A DNA stretch of 64,000 nucleotides from Toxorhynchites rutilus septentrionalis (lineage: Eukaryota > Arthropoda > Insecta > Diptera > Culicidae): contig NC_073744.1 of NCBI RefSeq assembly GCF_029784135.1, positions 18,757,441 to 18,821,440 of the forward strand, given 5' to 3'. The first letter of the stretch is position 1, and each line of letters opens with the position of its first letter. Below, in pieces: positions 1-11,719 of the stretch. The notes beneath the pieces are model-generated. The model was not told where the DNA came from. It searched no databases and saw only the letters and a list, made by a program, of their open reading frames with translations. The translations under genes and the position numbers were made by a program.

Positions 1-416
1 TGTACTGATCAAATATTTCCTACACAAAACACGACAAGCAAATATTCAATTATTGGATGCCTAGAATATTTTTGACGTAGGACTACGTCTTTCATTTCTA
101 TAAAGGGGTGTAAAATCAAAGTTTCGAAAACGAAAGCGTTACGCCGGAAACCGAGATTTTGAGCGTTAATAGCTCCTAAACAACTGAACGAATTGGTATG
201 ATAAACACTTCATTCGAAAGATAAAATGTCTACGCGTTATATACTTGTTACTTTTTGATCCAAAAACTTGTTTTAATAGTCCTAAAATTGCTTTCAAAAC
301 AGGCTATTGAAATCACCAATCGGTATAGCGAGCGCCGCTCGGAAATCCACTCAGTTCTAATTGAACAGTGATTGGAGCATGTTGTCGCTGTTGTGGTGAA
401 GCTCTTCGTTTATCAT

Positions 417-640
417 GAAAGCGCTGATGAACGGTGTCACCAAGAGCCTGTTTGTGCACCTTAGCTAGACATGAATCCATCAGGAGGAGAGTGATGCCAC
501 AAACGGTTCCCCGGGAAGATCTCGAAGCAGCCGCTACACACACACATACATACACACGCGGAATTCTTTCCGTTTGGATGCCATTCAGCATCGAGAAAGA
601 TCCGGAAAATAATCTGCCAGTTCCTCTGGGAATTTAAAAA
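417..640 (+). pseudogene. Histone H3-like pseudogene block
   Basis: Aligned by eye with H3 coding sequence. The AATCCATCAGGAGGAGA stretch (477-493) corresponds to the K-S-T-G-G-K region. CTCGAAGCAGCCGCTACAC (522-540) corresponds to A-R-K-S-A-P-A-T. CATCGAGAAAGATCCGG corresponds to L-R-E-I-R. ATCCGG..CTGCCAGTTCC near 600-625 corresponds to I-R-K-L-P-F-Q. There are many indels and stops and no intact reading frame. A better preserved sister lies on the minus strand at 6490-6717. The identification was made by reading, not by an alignment program; an unrelated sequence is possible but the colinear order argues for H3. Confidence 0.55.
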
Positions 641-3600
641 TACATTCATGTGAAAGAGTTTAATTGAATGTTTTCTATCCATGTAACACTGTGATCAAAT
701 ATGTTTCAATCAAGTACTATTAACAGATGGTTATCGAGTTAGCATAAACCACTGGTGGGCTTCCAGTATCGAGGAAAATGTGGAAATATCTAATCGTTAC
801 TGAAAATAATCTGCCAGTTCCTCTGGGAATTTAAAATTACATTCATGTGAAAGAGTTTATTTTAATGTTTTCTATCCATGTAACACTGTGACCAAATATG
901 TTTCAATCAAGTGCTATTAACAGGTGGTTATCGAATTACTATTAACCACTGGTGAGCTTCCAGTATCGAGGAAAATGTGGAAATATCTAATCGTTACTGA
1001 AAATAATCTGCCAGTACCTCTGGGAATTTAAAAATACATTCATGTGAAAGAGTTTATGTGAATGTTTTCTATCCATGTAACACTGTGACCAAATACATTT
1101 GGTTTTGTGATTTTTCGATCAATCGCAATTAACAGGATAGCTTCTGAAGATTATTTTTCCCCATCAGTAGGATATTTCCGTATCCAATATTGTATGCGCC
1201 CGCAATCGATTCTTGCTCTGTCGCCGAAAGTTCCGAGCTCAGAGAGTTCATTCCCCTCTAGTTTGCCTTCCAAATTGCCATCGTAAACCACACCTTCTCT
1301 CGATTCAATCACACACAAAAAGCATACTTAAGCGATATTCTGGTGGTGAGACACATTCATTTTTCGTGAGGACATCGACAAGACAACATCGTTGCCTAAC
1401 GTGCTGGAGGAGGTGGACGGCGAAGGATCGACACATACACGCGCAGAATTGTTTCCGTTTGGATGCCATTCAGCATCGAGAAAGTTCCGGAAAGATCTAA
1501 TCATTGCTGGGAAATAATCAGCCAGTTCCTCTGGGAATTTAAAAATACATTCATGTGAAAGAGTTTATTTGAATGTTTTCTATTCATGTAAAACTGCGAC
1601 CAAATATTTTTCAATTAAGTGCTATTAACAGGTGGTTATCGAGTTAGCATTAATCACTGGTGGGCTTCGAGTATCGAGGAGAATCTGGGAAGATGTTATT
1701 GTTGCTGAAAAATAATCTGCCAGTTCCCCTGGGAATTGAAAAATACATTCATGCTAAAGAGTTTTTTTAAATGTTTTCTAACATATAACGCTGCGACCAA
1801 ATACATTTTGTTTTGTGATTTTTCAATCAAGTGCAATTAGCAGGAAAGCTTCTGAAGATTTTTCTTCCCCATCAGTAGGATATGTTCGTTTCCAATATTG
1901 GATGCGCGCGCAACGGAAAATGTTTCGCATCGCGAAAAACATATTTCTCAATCGATTATTGCTCAGTCGCTGAAAGTTTCAAACTCAGAGAGTTCATTCG
2001 CCTCTATTTTGCCTTCCAAATTGCCATCGTAAACCACACCTTCTCTCGATTCAATCACACACAAAAAGCATACTTAAGCGATATTCTGGTGGTGAGACAC
2101 ATTCATTTTTCGTGAGGACATCGACAAGACAACATCGTTGCCTAACGTGCTGGAGGAGGTGGACGGCGAAGGATCGACACATACACGCGCAGAATTGTTT
2201 CCGTTTGGATGCCATTCAGCATCGAGAAAGTTCCGGAAAGATCTAATCATTGCTGGGAAATAATCAGCCAGTTCCTCTGGGAATTTAAAAATACATTCAT
2301 GTGAAAGAGTTTATTTGAATGTTTTCTATTCATGTAACACTGTGACCAAATATTTTTCAATCAAGTTCTATTAACAGGTGGTTATCGAGTTAGTATTAAC
2401 CACTGGTGGGCTTCCAGTATCGAGGAAAATGTGGAAATATCTAATCGTTACTGAAAATAATCTGCCAGTACCTCTGGGAATTTAAAAATACATTCATGTG
2501 AAAGAGTTTATGTGAATGTTTTCTATCCATGTAACACTGTGACCAAATACATTTGGTTTTGTGATTTTTCGATCAATCGCAATTAACAGGATAGCTTCTG
2601 AAGATTATTTTTCCCCATCAGTAGGATATTTCCGTATCCAATATTGTATGCGCCCGCAATCGATTCTTGCTCTGTCGCCGAAAGTTCCGAGCTCAGAGAG
2701 TTCATTCCCCTCTAGTTTGCCTTCCAAATTGCCATCGTAAACCACACCTTCTCTCGATTCAATCACACACAAAAAGCATACTTAAGCGATATTCTGGTGG
2801 TGAGACACATTCATTTTTCGTGAGGACATCGACAAGACAACATCGTTGCCTAACGTGCTGGAGGAGGTGGACGGCGAAGGATCGACACATACACGCGCAG
2901 AATTGTTTCCGTTTGGATGCCATTCAGCATCGAGAAAGTTCCGGAAAGATCTAATCATTGCTGGGAAATAATCAGCCAGTTCCTCTGGGAATTTAAAAAT
3001 ACATTCATGTGAAAGAGTTTATTTGAATGTTTTCTATTCATGTAACACTGTGACCAAATATTTTTCAATCAAGTACTATCAACAGGTGGTTATCGAGTTA
3101 GTATTAACCACTAGTGGGCTTCCAGTATCGAGGAAAATGTGGAAATATCTAATCGTTACTGAAAATAATCTGCCAGTACCTCTGGGAATTTAAAAATACA
3201 TTCATGTGAAAGAGTTTATTTGAATGTTTTCTATCCATGTAACACTGTGACCAAATAAAAGATGATGATGATGATGGTCCCGCCTCCTTCCCCTACAGAG
3301 GTTTGAGCAAGACGAGTTATCTAAAAGATAATTTATTTTTTTTCAACATTGAAATCAGTTTAGCAAACATGAAAAACGAACTGATTTTATTTACAGATAT
3401 AAGTTCAAAAAATTGCAATGTCCAAAAAAGCCAATACTCAGTCATGTCCGCCACAGAGCCGATACGGTCCCGACGAGGCCCTTGCAGCCAAGTGGTCCAC
3501 CAGAGCACAAGTCCAACCGCCAGCCTTGTTTTAGATTGACTTTGAATACCCTCATTCAGAGAAATCGAGAAAATTTCCTTTACGAAAAATTCCTAGACCG

Positions 3601-4500
3601 GCACTTAAAAAAAACTTTCAATTTAATATCCTTTATATCTGCGTCTCGCGCGCGACGCTCAAACTTTTGTAGACTACTTTTATTTTTTTTTAACTAATAC
3701 AACTATAAGAACGACAAAATAAAAATAAAAATAGTCCATCATCACCAAGATCATGACAGACATAATAGAGATCAATACAAATTTAAAAAAGATGATTTAA
3801 AAAAAATTAAATAATTAATACATTTGGTTTTGTGATTTTTCGATCAATCGCAATTAACAGGATAGCTTCTGAAGATTATTTTTCCCCATCAGTAGGATAT
3901 TTCCGTATCCAATATTGTATGCGCCCGCAATCGATTCTTGCTCTGTCGCCGAAAGTTCCGAGCTCAGAGAGTTCATTCCCCTCTAGTTTGCCTTCCAAAT
4001 TGCCATCGTAAACCACACCTTCTCTCGATTCAATCACACACAAAAAGCATACTTAAGCGATATTCTGGTGGTGAGACACATTCATTTTTCGTGAGGACAT
4101 CGACAAGACAACATCGTTGCCTAACGTGCTGGAGGAGGTGGACGGCGAAGGATCGACACATACACGCGCAGAATTGTTTCCGTTTGGATGCCATTCAGCA
4201 TCGAGAAAGTTCCGGAAAGATCTAATCATTGCTGGGAAATAATCAGCCAGTTCCTCTGGGAATTTAAAAATACATTCATGTGAAAGAGTTTATTTGAATG
4301 TTTTCTATTCATGTAACACTGTGACCAAATATTTTTCAATCAAGTACTATTAACAGGTGGTTATCGAGTTAGTATTAACCACTGGTGGGCTTCCAGTATC
4401 GAGGAAAATGTGGAAATATCTAATCGTTACTGAAAATAATCTGCCAGTTCCTCTGGGAATTTAAAATTACATTCATGTGAAAGAGTTTATTTTAATGTTT
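640..4500 (+). repeat. Tandem array of H3-derived units
   Basis: Long units start with ATACATTTGGTTTTGTGA at about 1097, 1799, 2551, 3819 and 4525. Shorter ~200-bp subunits carry TAACCACTGGTGGGCTTCC and CTGCCAGTTCCTCTGGG. Three units contain an identical 95-codon open stretch (1213-1500, 2667-2954, 3938-4225) that opens at TTG rather than ATG; a fourth, near 1990-2230, shares only its 3' part. The TTTCCGTTTGGATGCC..CATCGAGAAAG motif recurs in each long unit and matches the H3 RPGTVALREI region. Near-identical units imply recent amplification or homogenisation. A protein product is unlikely. Confidence 0.7.
3257..3818. mobile_element. Inserted repeat inside the tandem array
   Basis: This stretch interrupts a unit between ..GACCAAAT and ACATTTGGTT.., which are contiguous in neighbouring units. 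It opens with a short GATGATGATGATG run and ends in an A-rich, LINE-like tail. No domain is readable. It accounts for the third long unit having different spacing from the others. Confidence 0.5.
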
Positions 4501-4788
4501 TCTATCCATAAAATATCCATATAATACATTTGGGTTTGTGATTTGTCAATCAAGTACAGTTAGCAGGTTAGCTTCTGAAGATTATTCTTCAAAACAAGGT
4601 TTTTCGTATCCTATATTGGATGCATAAAACCTTGTGCCTCCAACGTAACGCTCTCGTTTTCGAAGTCTCCCAAATATTCATTTATTCATTCATTCAGAAT
4701 GGATTTAGATTCAACTTCAAACAAATGATCTCTAAATCAACGATAGTCCTACGTCACCCTTGCGGTTATACCATAGATATAACCCACT

Positions 4789-5979
4789 TCCTGTTTTTTA
4801 GTCTGTTCTTCGAACCTGTCGGTACATGGTTAGGTTACCTTGAATATTTCAGTTGATTTTTTCCATGTTCGGTGTTTGATATTGTTTACTACTGTTGAAA
4901 ATTGAAGAGTGGCAAACAAAATAGTATTTGTACAAATATCAAATCAAACCTTATCTGTCAAAAAATATCAAATATCTGACCTCCGGGCAAACAGTGTACG
5001 GCCACCTTTAGCATCAGTGACGTTTTGATTATGTCACGCTCGAAGCAAATTTTCGCGTGATATAATGGGCACCTTACACGATCAAACTGATTGACAATAA
5101 GTGTCTTCAATATCGTGACAGCTAGGCTTTCGACATCCGATCTAACCTCAATCAATATTTTGCCACCTTACACGGTCAATATCGCCCTCAACCCGAGACA
5201 ACGAAAATATCCGCGATGGCTAGTGGTGACATTCGAGTTTGGGATCCAAACTATTCTCCATCAGATTAGAAGGCTAAATTGCAATTTTCAATTGGTAAAA
5301 TTTGAATGAAAATATCTACTTGGTATTATTTAATTAGTTGAAGCAAGTAGTCGTAACACTAACTTAACCTATTTTCTATGAATTTTCAGATATTCCTACT
5401 AAAATTTATTATTATTATATAACGTCAGTTTCAGATACAATTTTTGTATGGGATTTTCTCACCACTTGCAGAAAAAAAGTGATTTGCATTCACATAGAAT
5501 ACTAATTTGATTTGGAAAAGTTAATTTTCATTCATAATTTACACTTTAAAACTCGTTTTTCCTTCTCAAAAACACATCATAATACTCGCTTCACAAATAC
5601 ATACTGATCCTTTCAGTTTCAGGGATGCCAAATTATTTTAGATTGTGAAAATATATGCAAATTATATTATCTGCAAGCAAATGTTTTTATTCGATAAATA
5701 AGACTATGACAGTAGAACCCCGATTATCTGTATCTGTATCTATTTCTGTATTGATAAAACATAGTTTCTATGTTTAAAAATCATCCCGACTATTCACGGA
5801 TAATCGGGATTCTACTGTAACTTGAATTAACACGAGATGTTTTTTCACCTGTGATTTACCCAGATCTTCTCATTCTCCAAATTTTATAGCGGAGTGTGAA
5901 GAAACACACAACTTAGACTAAAGTGGCTGCCCCGCTCGCTAGCGCAAAGAATGACCGAGTTCAATGTTAAAAACAGGAA
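4789..5979. other. Spacer between two inverted E2 cassettes
   Basis: About 1.2 kb flanked by the hairpin ends of two oppositely oriented cassettes; 4590-4788 and 5980-6170 form an inverted repeat around it. It holds a TIR scrap at 4965-5015 (CAAACAGTGTACGGCCACC) related to the ends of the 15394-17904 element, and a small MITE at 5710-5819. No gene is seen. Confidence 0.55.
5710..5819. mobile_element. Short MITE with ~20-bp inverted repeats
   Basis: CAGTAGAACCCCGATTATC at the left and GATAATCGGGATTCTACTG at the right form near-perfect terminal inverted repeats around a 70-bp AT-rich core. It has no coding capacity. Confidence 0.7.
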
Positions 5980-7053
5980 GTGGGTTATATCTATGGTATA
6001 ACCGCAAGGGTGACGTAGGACTATCGTTGATTTAGAGATCATTTGTATGAAGTTGAATCTGAATTCATTCTGAATGAATGAATATTTGGAGAACTTCGAA
6101 AACGAGAGCGTTACGTTGGAGGCACAAGGTTTTATGCATCCAATATTGGATACGGAAATATCCTACTGATGGGGAAGAATAATCTTCAGAAGCTATCCTG
6201 TTGATTGCGATTGATTGAAAAATCACAAAACCTAATGTATTTGGTCACAGTGTTACATGGATAGAAAACATTAAAATAAACTCTTTCATATGAATGTAAT
6301 TTTAAATTCCCAGAGGAACTGGCAGATTATTTTCAGTAACGATTATATATTTCCACATTTTCCTCGATACTGGAAGCCCACCAGTGGTTAATACTAACTC
6401 GATAACCATCTGTTAATAGCACTTGATTGAAACATATTTGGTTACAGTGTTACATGGACAGAAAACATTCAAATAAACTCTTTCACATGAATGTATTTTT
6501 AAATTCCTAGAGGAACTGGCAGATTATTTTCCGGATCTTTCTCGATCCAAACGGAAAGAAATCCGTGCGTGTATGTGTGTGTGTGTAGCGGCTGCTTCGA
6601 GATCTTCCCGGGGAACCGTTTGTAGCATCACTCTCCTCCTGATGGATTCCCTTCTGGCCTAAGGTGCACAAACAGGCTCTTGGTGACACCGTTCATCCGC
6701 GCTTTCATGATAAATGAAGAGCTTCACCACAACAGCGACAACATGCTCCAATCGCTGTTATTATTAGAACTGAGTGGATTTCCGAGCGGCGCTCGCTTAT
6801 ATACCGATTGGTGATTTCAATAGCCTATTTTGAAAGCAAATTTAAGACTATTGAAACAAGTTTTTGGATCAGAAAGTAACAAGTATAGAACGCGTAGACA
6901 TTTTATCTTTCGAATGAAGTGTTTATCATACCATTTCGTTCAGTTGTTTAGGAGCTATTAGCACTCAAAATCTCGGTCTTCGGCGTAACGCTTTCGTTTT
7001 CGAAACTTTCATTTTACACCCCGGTATAGAAATGAAAGACGTAGTCCTACGTC
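5980..7053 (-). mobile_element. Histone-H3-derived cassette, compact copy (type E2-B)
   Basis: A 1.07-kb element in reverse orientation. Its hairpin end (GTGGGTTATATCTATGG) is at 5980 and its palindromic end (GACGTAGTCCTACGTC) at 7038-7053. It holds one H3-like block (6490-6717) without the tandem expansion of E2-A. The minus strand carries adjacent CCAAT and TATATAAG boxes near 6797-6812. Confidence 0.65.
6490..6717 (-). pseudogene. Histone H3-like pseudogene
   Basis: Downstream of a CCAAT/TATATAAG promoter on the same strand. Minus-strand motifs run in H3 order: GCCAGAAGGGAATCCATCAG (A-R-K-S-T), GGAGGAGAG (G-G-K), CTCGAAGCAGCCGC (A-R-K-S-A), TCGAGAAAGATCCGG (R-E-I-R) and CTGCCAGTTCCTCT (L-P-F-Q-R-L). 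Frameshifts and stops leave no full frame, and the C-terminal third is missing. Confidence 0.55.
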
Positions 7054-7167
7054 AAAACATTCCTAAGACGTTGTTAATTTTCATTCACTCTCTCACCATC
7101 ACATTGTCAGTTACTTTGAGGTTTTGATTTGTATCGCGAAAAGTACTGTATTTTGCTATTTTAGGTA

Positions 7168-7403
7168 CAGTAATTTACATTTGGTGCGACATTTTTCTAA
7201 TTGGACAGACCTGTATGCGACACGTTTAGTTAGACATTTTTGTAAACATCGAGTTCGGGCCCAAATTATGGCCCCACATTGACATTCGCCGCCAGACGTC
7301 GACGCTGTACCACTCTCATCTTCAATGTCCAATTACAGGTCAAATCGCCTCCAATGCGACACTGAGTGGTTCTCCGGCATGTCGCATTAAATGTAAATTA
7401 CTA
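7168..7403. mobile_element. MITE, ACAGTAATTTACAT family
   Basis: Terminal repeats are ACAGTAATTTACATTT at the left and AAATGTAAATTACTAT at the right, with TA at both edges. The core has GCGACA motifs and a TGTAAACAT stretch. The same family occurs at 8741-8934 and, embedded in H2A cassettes, at 38291, 39626, 49788, 59226 and 61290. It has Tc1/mariner-like TA targets and no ORF. Confidence 0.75.
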
Positions 7404-8740
7404 TATCAGTTTTCCAAACCAAAAGCTTTCATTTATGATTCCTACAATTTCAGAAGTTTATAAATTTTAATTGCAATCGCAAAAAAGACTAACAAACATT
7501 AAATGTCCGCTTCCAAATCTGGCAACTCAGTCTGGAAGTCCGTGAGGTAAAACGTCAACATCATGTATCCATATGAAATGTCACGATATTGATGCCCGAA
7601 AATCAGAAAATCCGGATTTCTGCGTTGTCGGCCATGTTCAGCTGTCATTATGCTCTCAAATGTCATCATATTGTCAATAAATTTGACCGTGTAAGGTCCG
7701 CTTAACGGAAACGTGATACATTCGAAACAGATATTTTTTTGTCAAAAAAAATATTTATGAAAAATATGTATGATTTAAACATTATTTTTCGTGCAACATG
7801 CAAAATTTATAGAAATGCATTTATTACAATATTTATCACATAGACACGTAAAACTACACAAGAGTCCAACGAATTTTTTTTACAGCTTCTTTCTCATAGC
7901 AATTTCTCACATTTTTCTCAAAGACAGTATAAGCTAAATCTAAGTTGCTTTGATCTACCCATTCTACCGTAGCACTCTTTTTTTTTCCAATTGTCGTTCA
8001 GTGTAGATTGAGTTCTGTTAGTGTTATTAGATTGCATATTTTGGAGCTGCTATTTCCGGTTGATACTTGTATCCATTCTTATTTTCTTCACGTTCATCTT
8101 CCGCAACATCGGTATCTATTTCTAATTGATGGTCATTGGTTGAACAATAGATGTTGAATTCGGCGGTAGAAAAAAGCTTCTATCATTCCATCGTCAGTCG
8201 AAATTCCATCCCCGCACTAGTGCGCAACTCAGCTATCTATTAGTAAAACAGCTTTACATCAGAACCTGACGAATTTCTAGAATAAATTGATTTTGGAAGA
8301 ATGAGTTTTCGGTCCATCCAGGTATTAGCGGTACACTGGAAGAGACGCACCAATGAAACATCGATGAAAATATTAGAACAACATGAACAACATGTTATCC
8401 GGTTTTTGTCAGTTTCGATGCATACGATGCTTTTTTCCTCTGAATGAGTTAATCCTGGGAGTAATATTGAAAATAAGCCAGTTTCGTCTTTCGAAATTTG
8501 TGTTTATTATATTTATTGTCCTCTAAAACCTCCACATGCCAAATTCCGTTTCATTTACTTGATTATTCTCGAGTAATGCAGAAATTTGTGTCTCATTTGT
8601 ATGAATTTGTATGTCATTTGTATTTGTCTCATTTGTGTGAAAAAACCAAAAAAGTGGTATTTTATGGGGCGCCATTTCATAGTTTGCCGGGAGCACTGTC
8701 TACCCCGACTACTCTCACTACGCCGCTGATCTCATACACT
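7404..8740. other. No recognisable gene
   Basis: AT-rich sequence. A fragment at 7675-7710 (TTTGACCGTGTAAGGTCCG) resembles MITE termini elsewhere in the window. 8560-8640 has a TCGAGTAATGCAGAAATTTG repeat related to the array at 46960-47520. Nothing else is supported. Confidence 0.5.
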
Positions 8741-8934
8741 AGAGTAATTTACATTTAATGAGACATCTAGTTAATTGGACAGACCTGTAATGCGACACGT
8801 TTAATTGGACATTTTTGTAAACATCAAGTTCTCTGTACCACTCCCATCGCCAATGTCCAAATACAGGTCAAAATCCCCTCCAATGCGACACTGAGTGGTG
8901 CCTCGGCATGTCGCATTAAATGTAAATTACTGTA
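8741..8934. mobile_element. MITE, ACAGTAATTTACAT family (second copy)
   Basis: The left end is AGAGTAATTTACATTTAATG and the right end is CATTAAATGTAAATTACTGTA. The core matches 7168-7403 with a ~40-bp deletion after the TGTAAACATC stretch. Confidence 0.75.
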
Positions 8935-8939
8935 TATTA

Positions 8940-9165
8940 ATTTTACCTACATAACGTTCAAACGCTCGAAATTATGCAAGCTAAATAACGTTCAAACGCC
9001 CGAAATTATGCAATCGACATGTCTCTTATAAACCTGAATGAACACTTTCAATTTATTTTTACACGCAATGGTCCGTGGCAATGATAGACACAAAAGAATT
9101 AAGTGAAGTGTAAGTGATAGGAAAGCGTATGTGACAGTGATGTTTGTGATCAGGCCCGATATGTT
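8940..9165. mobile_element. MITE-like repeat, first of an inverted pair
   Basis: It matches 20276-20465 in reverse: GACATGTCTCTTATAAACC, TTTTTACACGCAA and GTGACAGTGATGTTTGTGATC in the same order. The two copies diverge by scattered substitutions. No ORF. Confidence 0.6.
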
Positions 9166-9236
9166 GGATCCCGTAAGCTGAGGATCGAAGAATCGTATCC
9201 CATATTTCAAACTAACCGGGAAATCTGGAACACAGG

Positions 9237-9390
9237 TTTACTTGCGAGAGGCCGCCGCTTCCGACGGTGGATCGGCGGCCGACTCGGATTGCGTCATCTC
9301 GGTGACTTCGGGCTGCCTCGATTCCTTAACCTCGTTGAATGGGGAGTTCACTCGCATTACATTGGTTCCAGAATGAATTTCATTACGAAA
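9237..9390. repeat. GC-richer repeat shared with 53120-53290
   Basis: Contains GGCCGCCGCTTCCGACGG, GACTCGGATTGCGTCATC and GCCTCGATTCCTTAACCTCG; the same blocks recur in the same direction at 53120-53290. The minus strand is open for about 60 codons, but the other copy is frameshifted. It may be a scrap of a once-coding repeat whose origin I do not recognise. Confidence 0.45.
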
Positions 9391-9396
9391 AACGAT

Positions 9397-10460
9397 GGAT
9401 GGGTTATACCTATGATATAATCGCAAGGTTGACGTAGTGCTGCCGTTGGCTTAGTAATCATTTGTGTTTTTTCAATTAGCAATAATTGCACCTCGGATGT
9501 TCCTCACTGGGTACGACATCGCTGCTGCGCAGAGCTATCTTTTGTATGTATTGATTAAATTATTGATTAAACTAGCGGATGAATGAAGAAAATTACGAAT
9601 TCAATTGCAAACAAATCCCAATTTAGGTCAATTCATGCATTATGCTAGTGGTTATCGCGGCTAATAGTTATCAATATTTTGCCTAATCATCAAACGGTAT
9701 GCGTAGAAGCTCAGTGAGCTGGTGACATGAAGCCTGCCGACATCTGCAATGCCAAATTTCCCCACGCTCCATAATTTTGAAATCTGTGTTAAGGATACAT
9801 TCCGATTTGCAGAAACGCAAGCGAGTACAAAAGTACCCACTGCTTGTATCTATTTTGCAATGCCGATTTACCCAGCCTCCATGGTTTTGAAGTCTGCGTT
9901 AGGGAAACATTCCGATTTGCAAAAGCACTAACGAGTATAAAAGTACCCGCTGCTTGCATCTAATTTGCAATAACAGTTTCCTCAGGATCCATGGTTTTGG
10001 GGTTTGTGTTAGGGAAACATTCCGATTTGCAAAAGCACAAACGAGTACAAAAGTACTCGTTGCTTGTATCTATTTTGCAATGCCGATTTGCCCTGGCTCC
10101 ATGGGTTTGAAGTCTGTGTTAGGGAAACATCCATTCATTTCAGCGATGGTACCTCAATCGTTGCGCAATCATAACTGAGTAGATTTCCGAGCGACACTCG
10201 CTTTTATACCGATTGGTGTAATTTCAATAGCCTGTTTTGAAAGCAATTTTAAGACTATTGAAACAAGTTTTTGGATTAAAAAGTAACAAGCATAGAACGC
10301 GTAGACATTTTATCTTTTGAATGGAGTATTTATCATACCATTTCGTTCAGTTGTTTAGGAGCTATTAACGCTCAAAATTTCGTTCTCCGGCGTAACGCTT
10401 TCGTTTTCGAAACTTTTAACTTACACCCCAGTATGGGAATGAAAGACGTAGTCCTACGTC
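9397..10460 (-). mobile_element. Cassette with E2-type palindromic end and tandem ~110-bp units (E2-C)
   Basis: A hairpin-type end (GGGTTATACCTATGATATAA) lies at 9401 and the palindromic end GACGTAGTCCTACGTC at 10445-10460. The right 320 bp match E2-B, including the CCAAT/TATA block. The body is not H3-like; it is four ~110-bp tandem units (9740-10140), as in the E3 cassettes. It looks like a recombinant of two families. Confidence 0.55.
9740..10140. repeat. Tandem repeat, four ~110-bp units
   Basis: Each unit has CAATGCCGATTTxCCC, GTTTTGAAGTCTGTGTTAGG, GAAACATTCCGATTTGC and ACGAGTACAAAAGTACxC. Units start near 9748, 9857, 9967 and 10078. Related units lie at 11030-11275 and, inverted, at 40360-40950. 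Confidence 0.75.
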
Positions 10461-10479
10461 AAAAACTTATAATAATAAG

Positions 10480-10545
10480 ACGGGTGGGTAATGTCGGGGA
10501 CATGACCGGAAAGACGTAGGACTACACCAAGGGGTGTCCATTATT
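10480..10545. mobile_element. Solitary GGGTGGGTAAT cassette end
   Basis: CGGGTGGGTAATGTCGGGGAC with AGACGTAGGACTACACC after it is the E1-type hairpin end without its element. It is a truncated remnant between E2-C and E3-A. Confidence 0.5.
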
Positions 10546-10609
10546 CGAATATCATGGAGCACAGATCCCAGAATGACCAACTTTTCATGTGCAAAATTGC
10601 AAAAAAAAA

Positions 10610-11550
10610 TGGGTGGGTTATATCTATGATATAACCGCAAGGTTGACGTGAGACTACCTTAGCGTAGCAATCATTCGTTTGTATTGATTAAATTTTTGAT
10701 AGAATGAAACAATTCCCGAATTCAATTGAATTCAATATATTTGCTTTGTGAGTAAAAATTCCCTATAAGGTCAATTCATGCATTTTGATAGATTATGTTC
10801 TTCGTTACAAGTAAATTTAATGACAGTCTTTTTACGTTTGGTATGATGCCTAGGACAAAATATGTCAACGGAAGGACCATCAAACGATTATTTTATGTTA
10901 CGTTTCCTTCTGAAGTTTGCATCTCTCAAGTGTACGTTTTTCTCGAATCGTGAATTTGCTTGATTTGATGAACTTCAGGCACTTGCACAAAGGCAAGCGA
11001 GTACAAAAGTACTCGCAGTTTGCATTTATTTGCTGAGCCGATTTCTCCAGACATCTTGGTTTTGAAATCTGTGTTAGAGGCAAACACATTTCAGTCGAAA
11101 CAAAAATACCCCCGACTTTCATGTATTTGCAATGCCGATCTCTCCAACGCTGCATGGTTTTGAAGTCTGTGTTAGGGAACACATTTCGGTGAGAACAAAA
11201 GTCCCCATACTTTCATGTATTTACAATGCCGATTTCCCCAAGGCTGCTTGGTTTAGATGGCTGTGTTAGGGAAACTGTAGATCGGGCCAATCAAAATGAG
11301 GCAGTTAGGGCGTTTAGATAACGCTTAACATTTTACAGTTGTTCAATTGTTTATCTAATGAAAAATAACATTTAATTAATTACGATAGAAGCGTAGAAAT
11401 ATTTCCTATCAATTGATGTAAAAATCTTTCCGATCCAGTAAGAAATGTTCGAGTTATAAGCATTCGGAATCTTTCATTTTTTCCTGCATGTTCTGTGTTT
11501 ATGTTTTCATTTTACCCCCCATATACTCCGGTTAGACGTAGTCCCACGTC
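10610..11550 (-). mobile_element. Cassette with tandem ~100-bp units (type E3-A)
   Basis: The hairpin end GGGTGGGTTATATCTATGAT is at 10611 and the palindromic end GACGTAGTCCCACGTC at 11535-11550. It contains three degenerate ~100-bp units (11030-11275). A longer copy in reverse orientation is at 40074-41404. The last ~250 bp resemble the E1 terminus, although the body is different. Confidence 0.6.
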
Positions 11551-11719
11551 AAAATCAAAGGATAAAATAAAACCTCAGCACTCAGCAAACACTCAAACGT
11601 TTAGATTCGAATACGAAAAAAGCAAAGTTTGTCGTGCAAATGTTGCAGGGCTTATTGTTCAGCCGGCAACGAACACATACTTGATGGCAAGCATATCGTA
11701 ATAGGAATTTACCGTCTGG

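Larger units (their letters stand above)
74..4788 (+). mobile_element. Histone-H3-derived cassette, expanded copy (type E2-A)
   Basis: The left end reads GACGTAGGACTACGTC next to a T-run. The right end is a CCTACGTCACCC stretch followed by a hairpin (TTATACCATAGATATAA) and ACCCAC. The first 230 bp match, in reverse, the end of the copy at 5980-7053. Then come a CCAAT-like box and a degraded TATA near 316-330 and a block resembling the first half of histone H3. The rest is a tandem array built from the H3-like block and AT-rich spacer. No transposase is present, so this is a non-autonomous element. The TSD looks A/T-rich but its exact length is unclear. The superfamily is not recognised. Confidence 0.6.

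Noticed and set aside
1213..4225. Three identical 95-codon open stretches as a repeated protein gene
   Set aside because: They begin with TTG, have no domain, and coincide with H3-derived tandem repeat units; identity reflects repeat amplification, not coding constraint.
9740..10140. CRISPR-like array of regular repeats
   Set aside because: Units are whole ~110-bp tandem repeats without unique spacers, in a eukaryotic transposon context.
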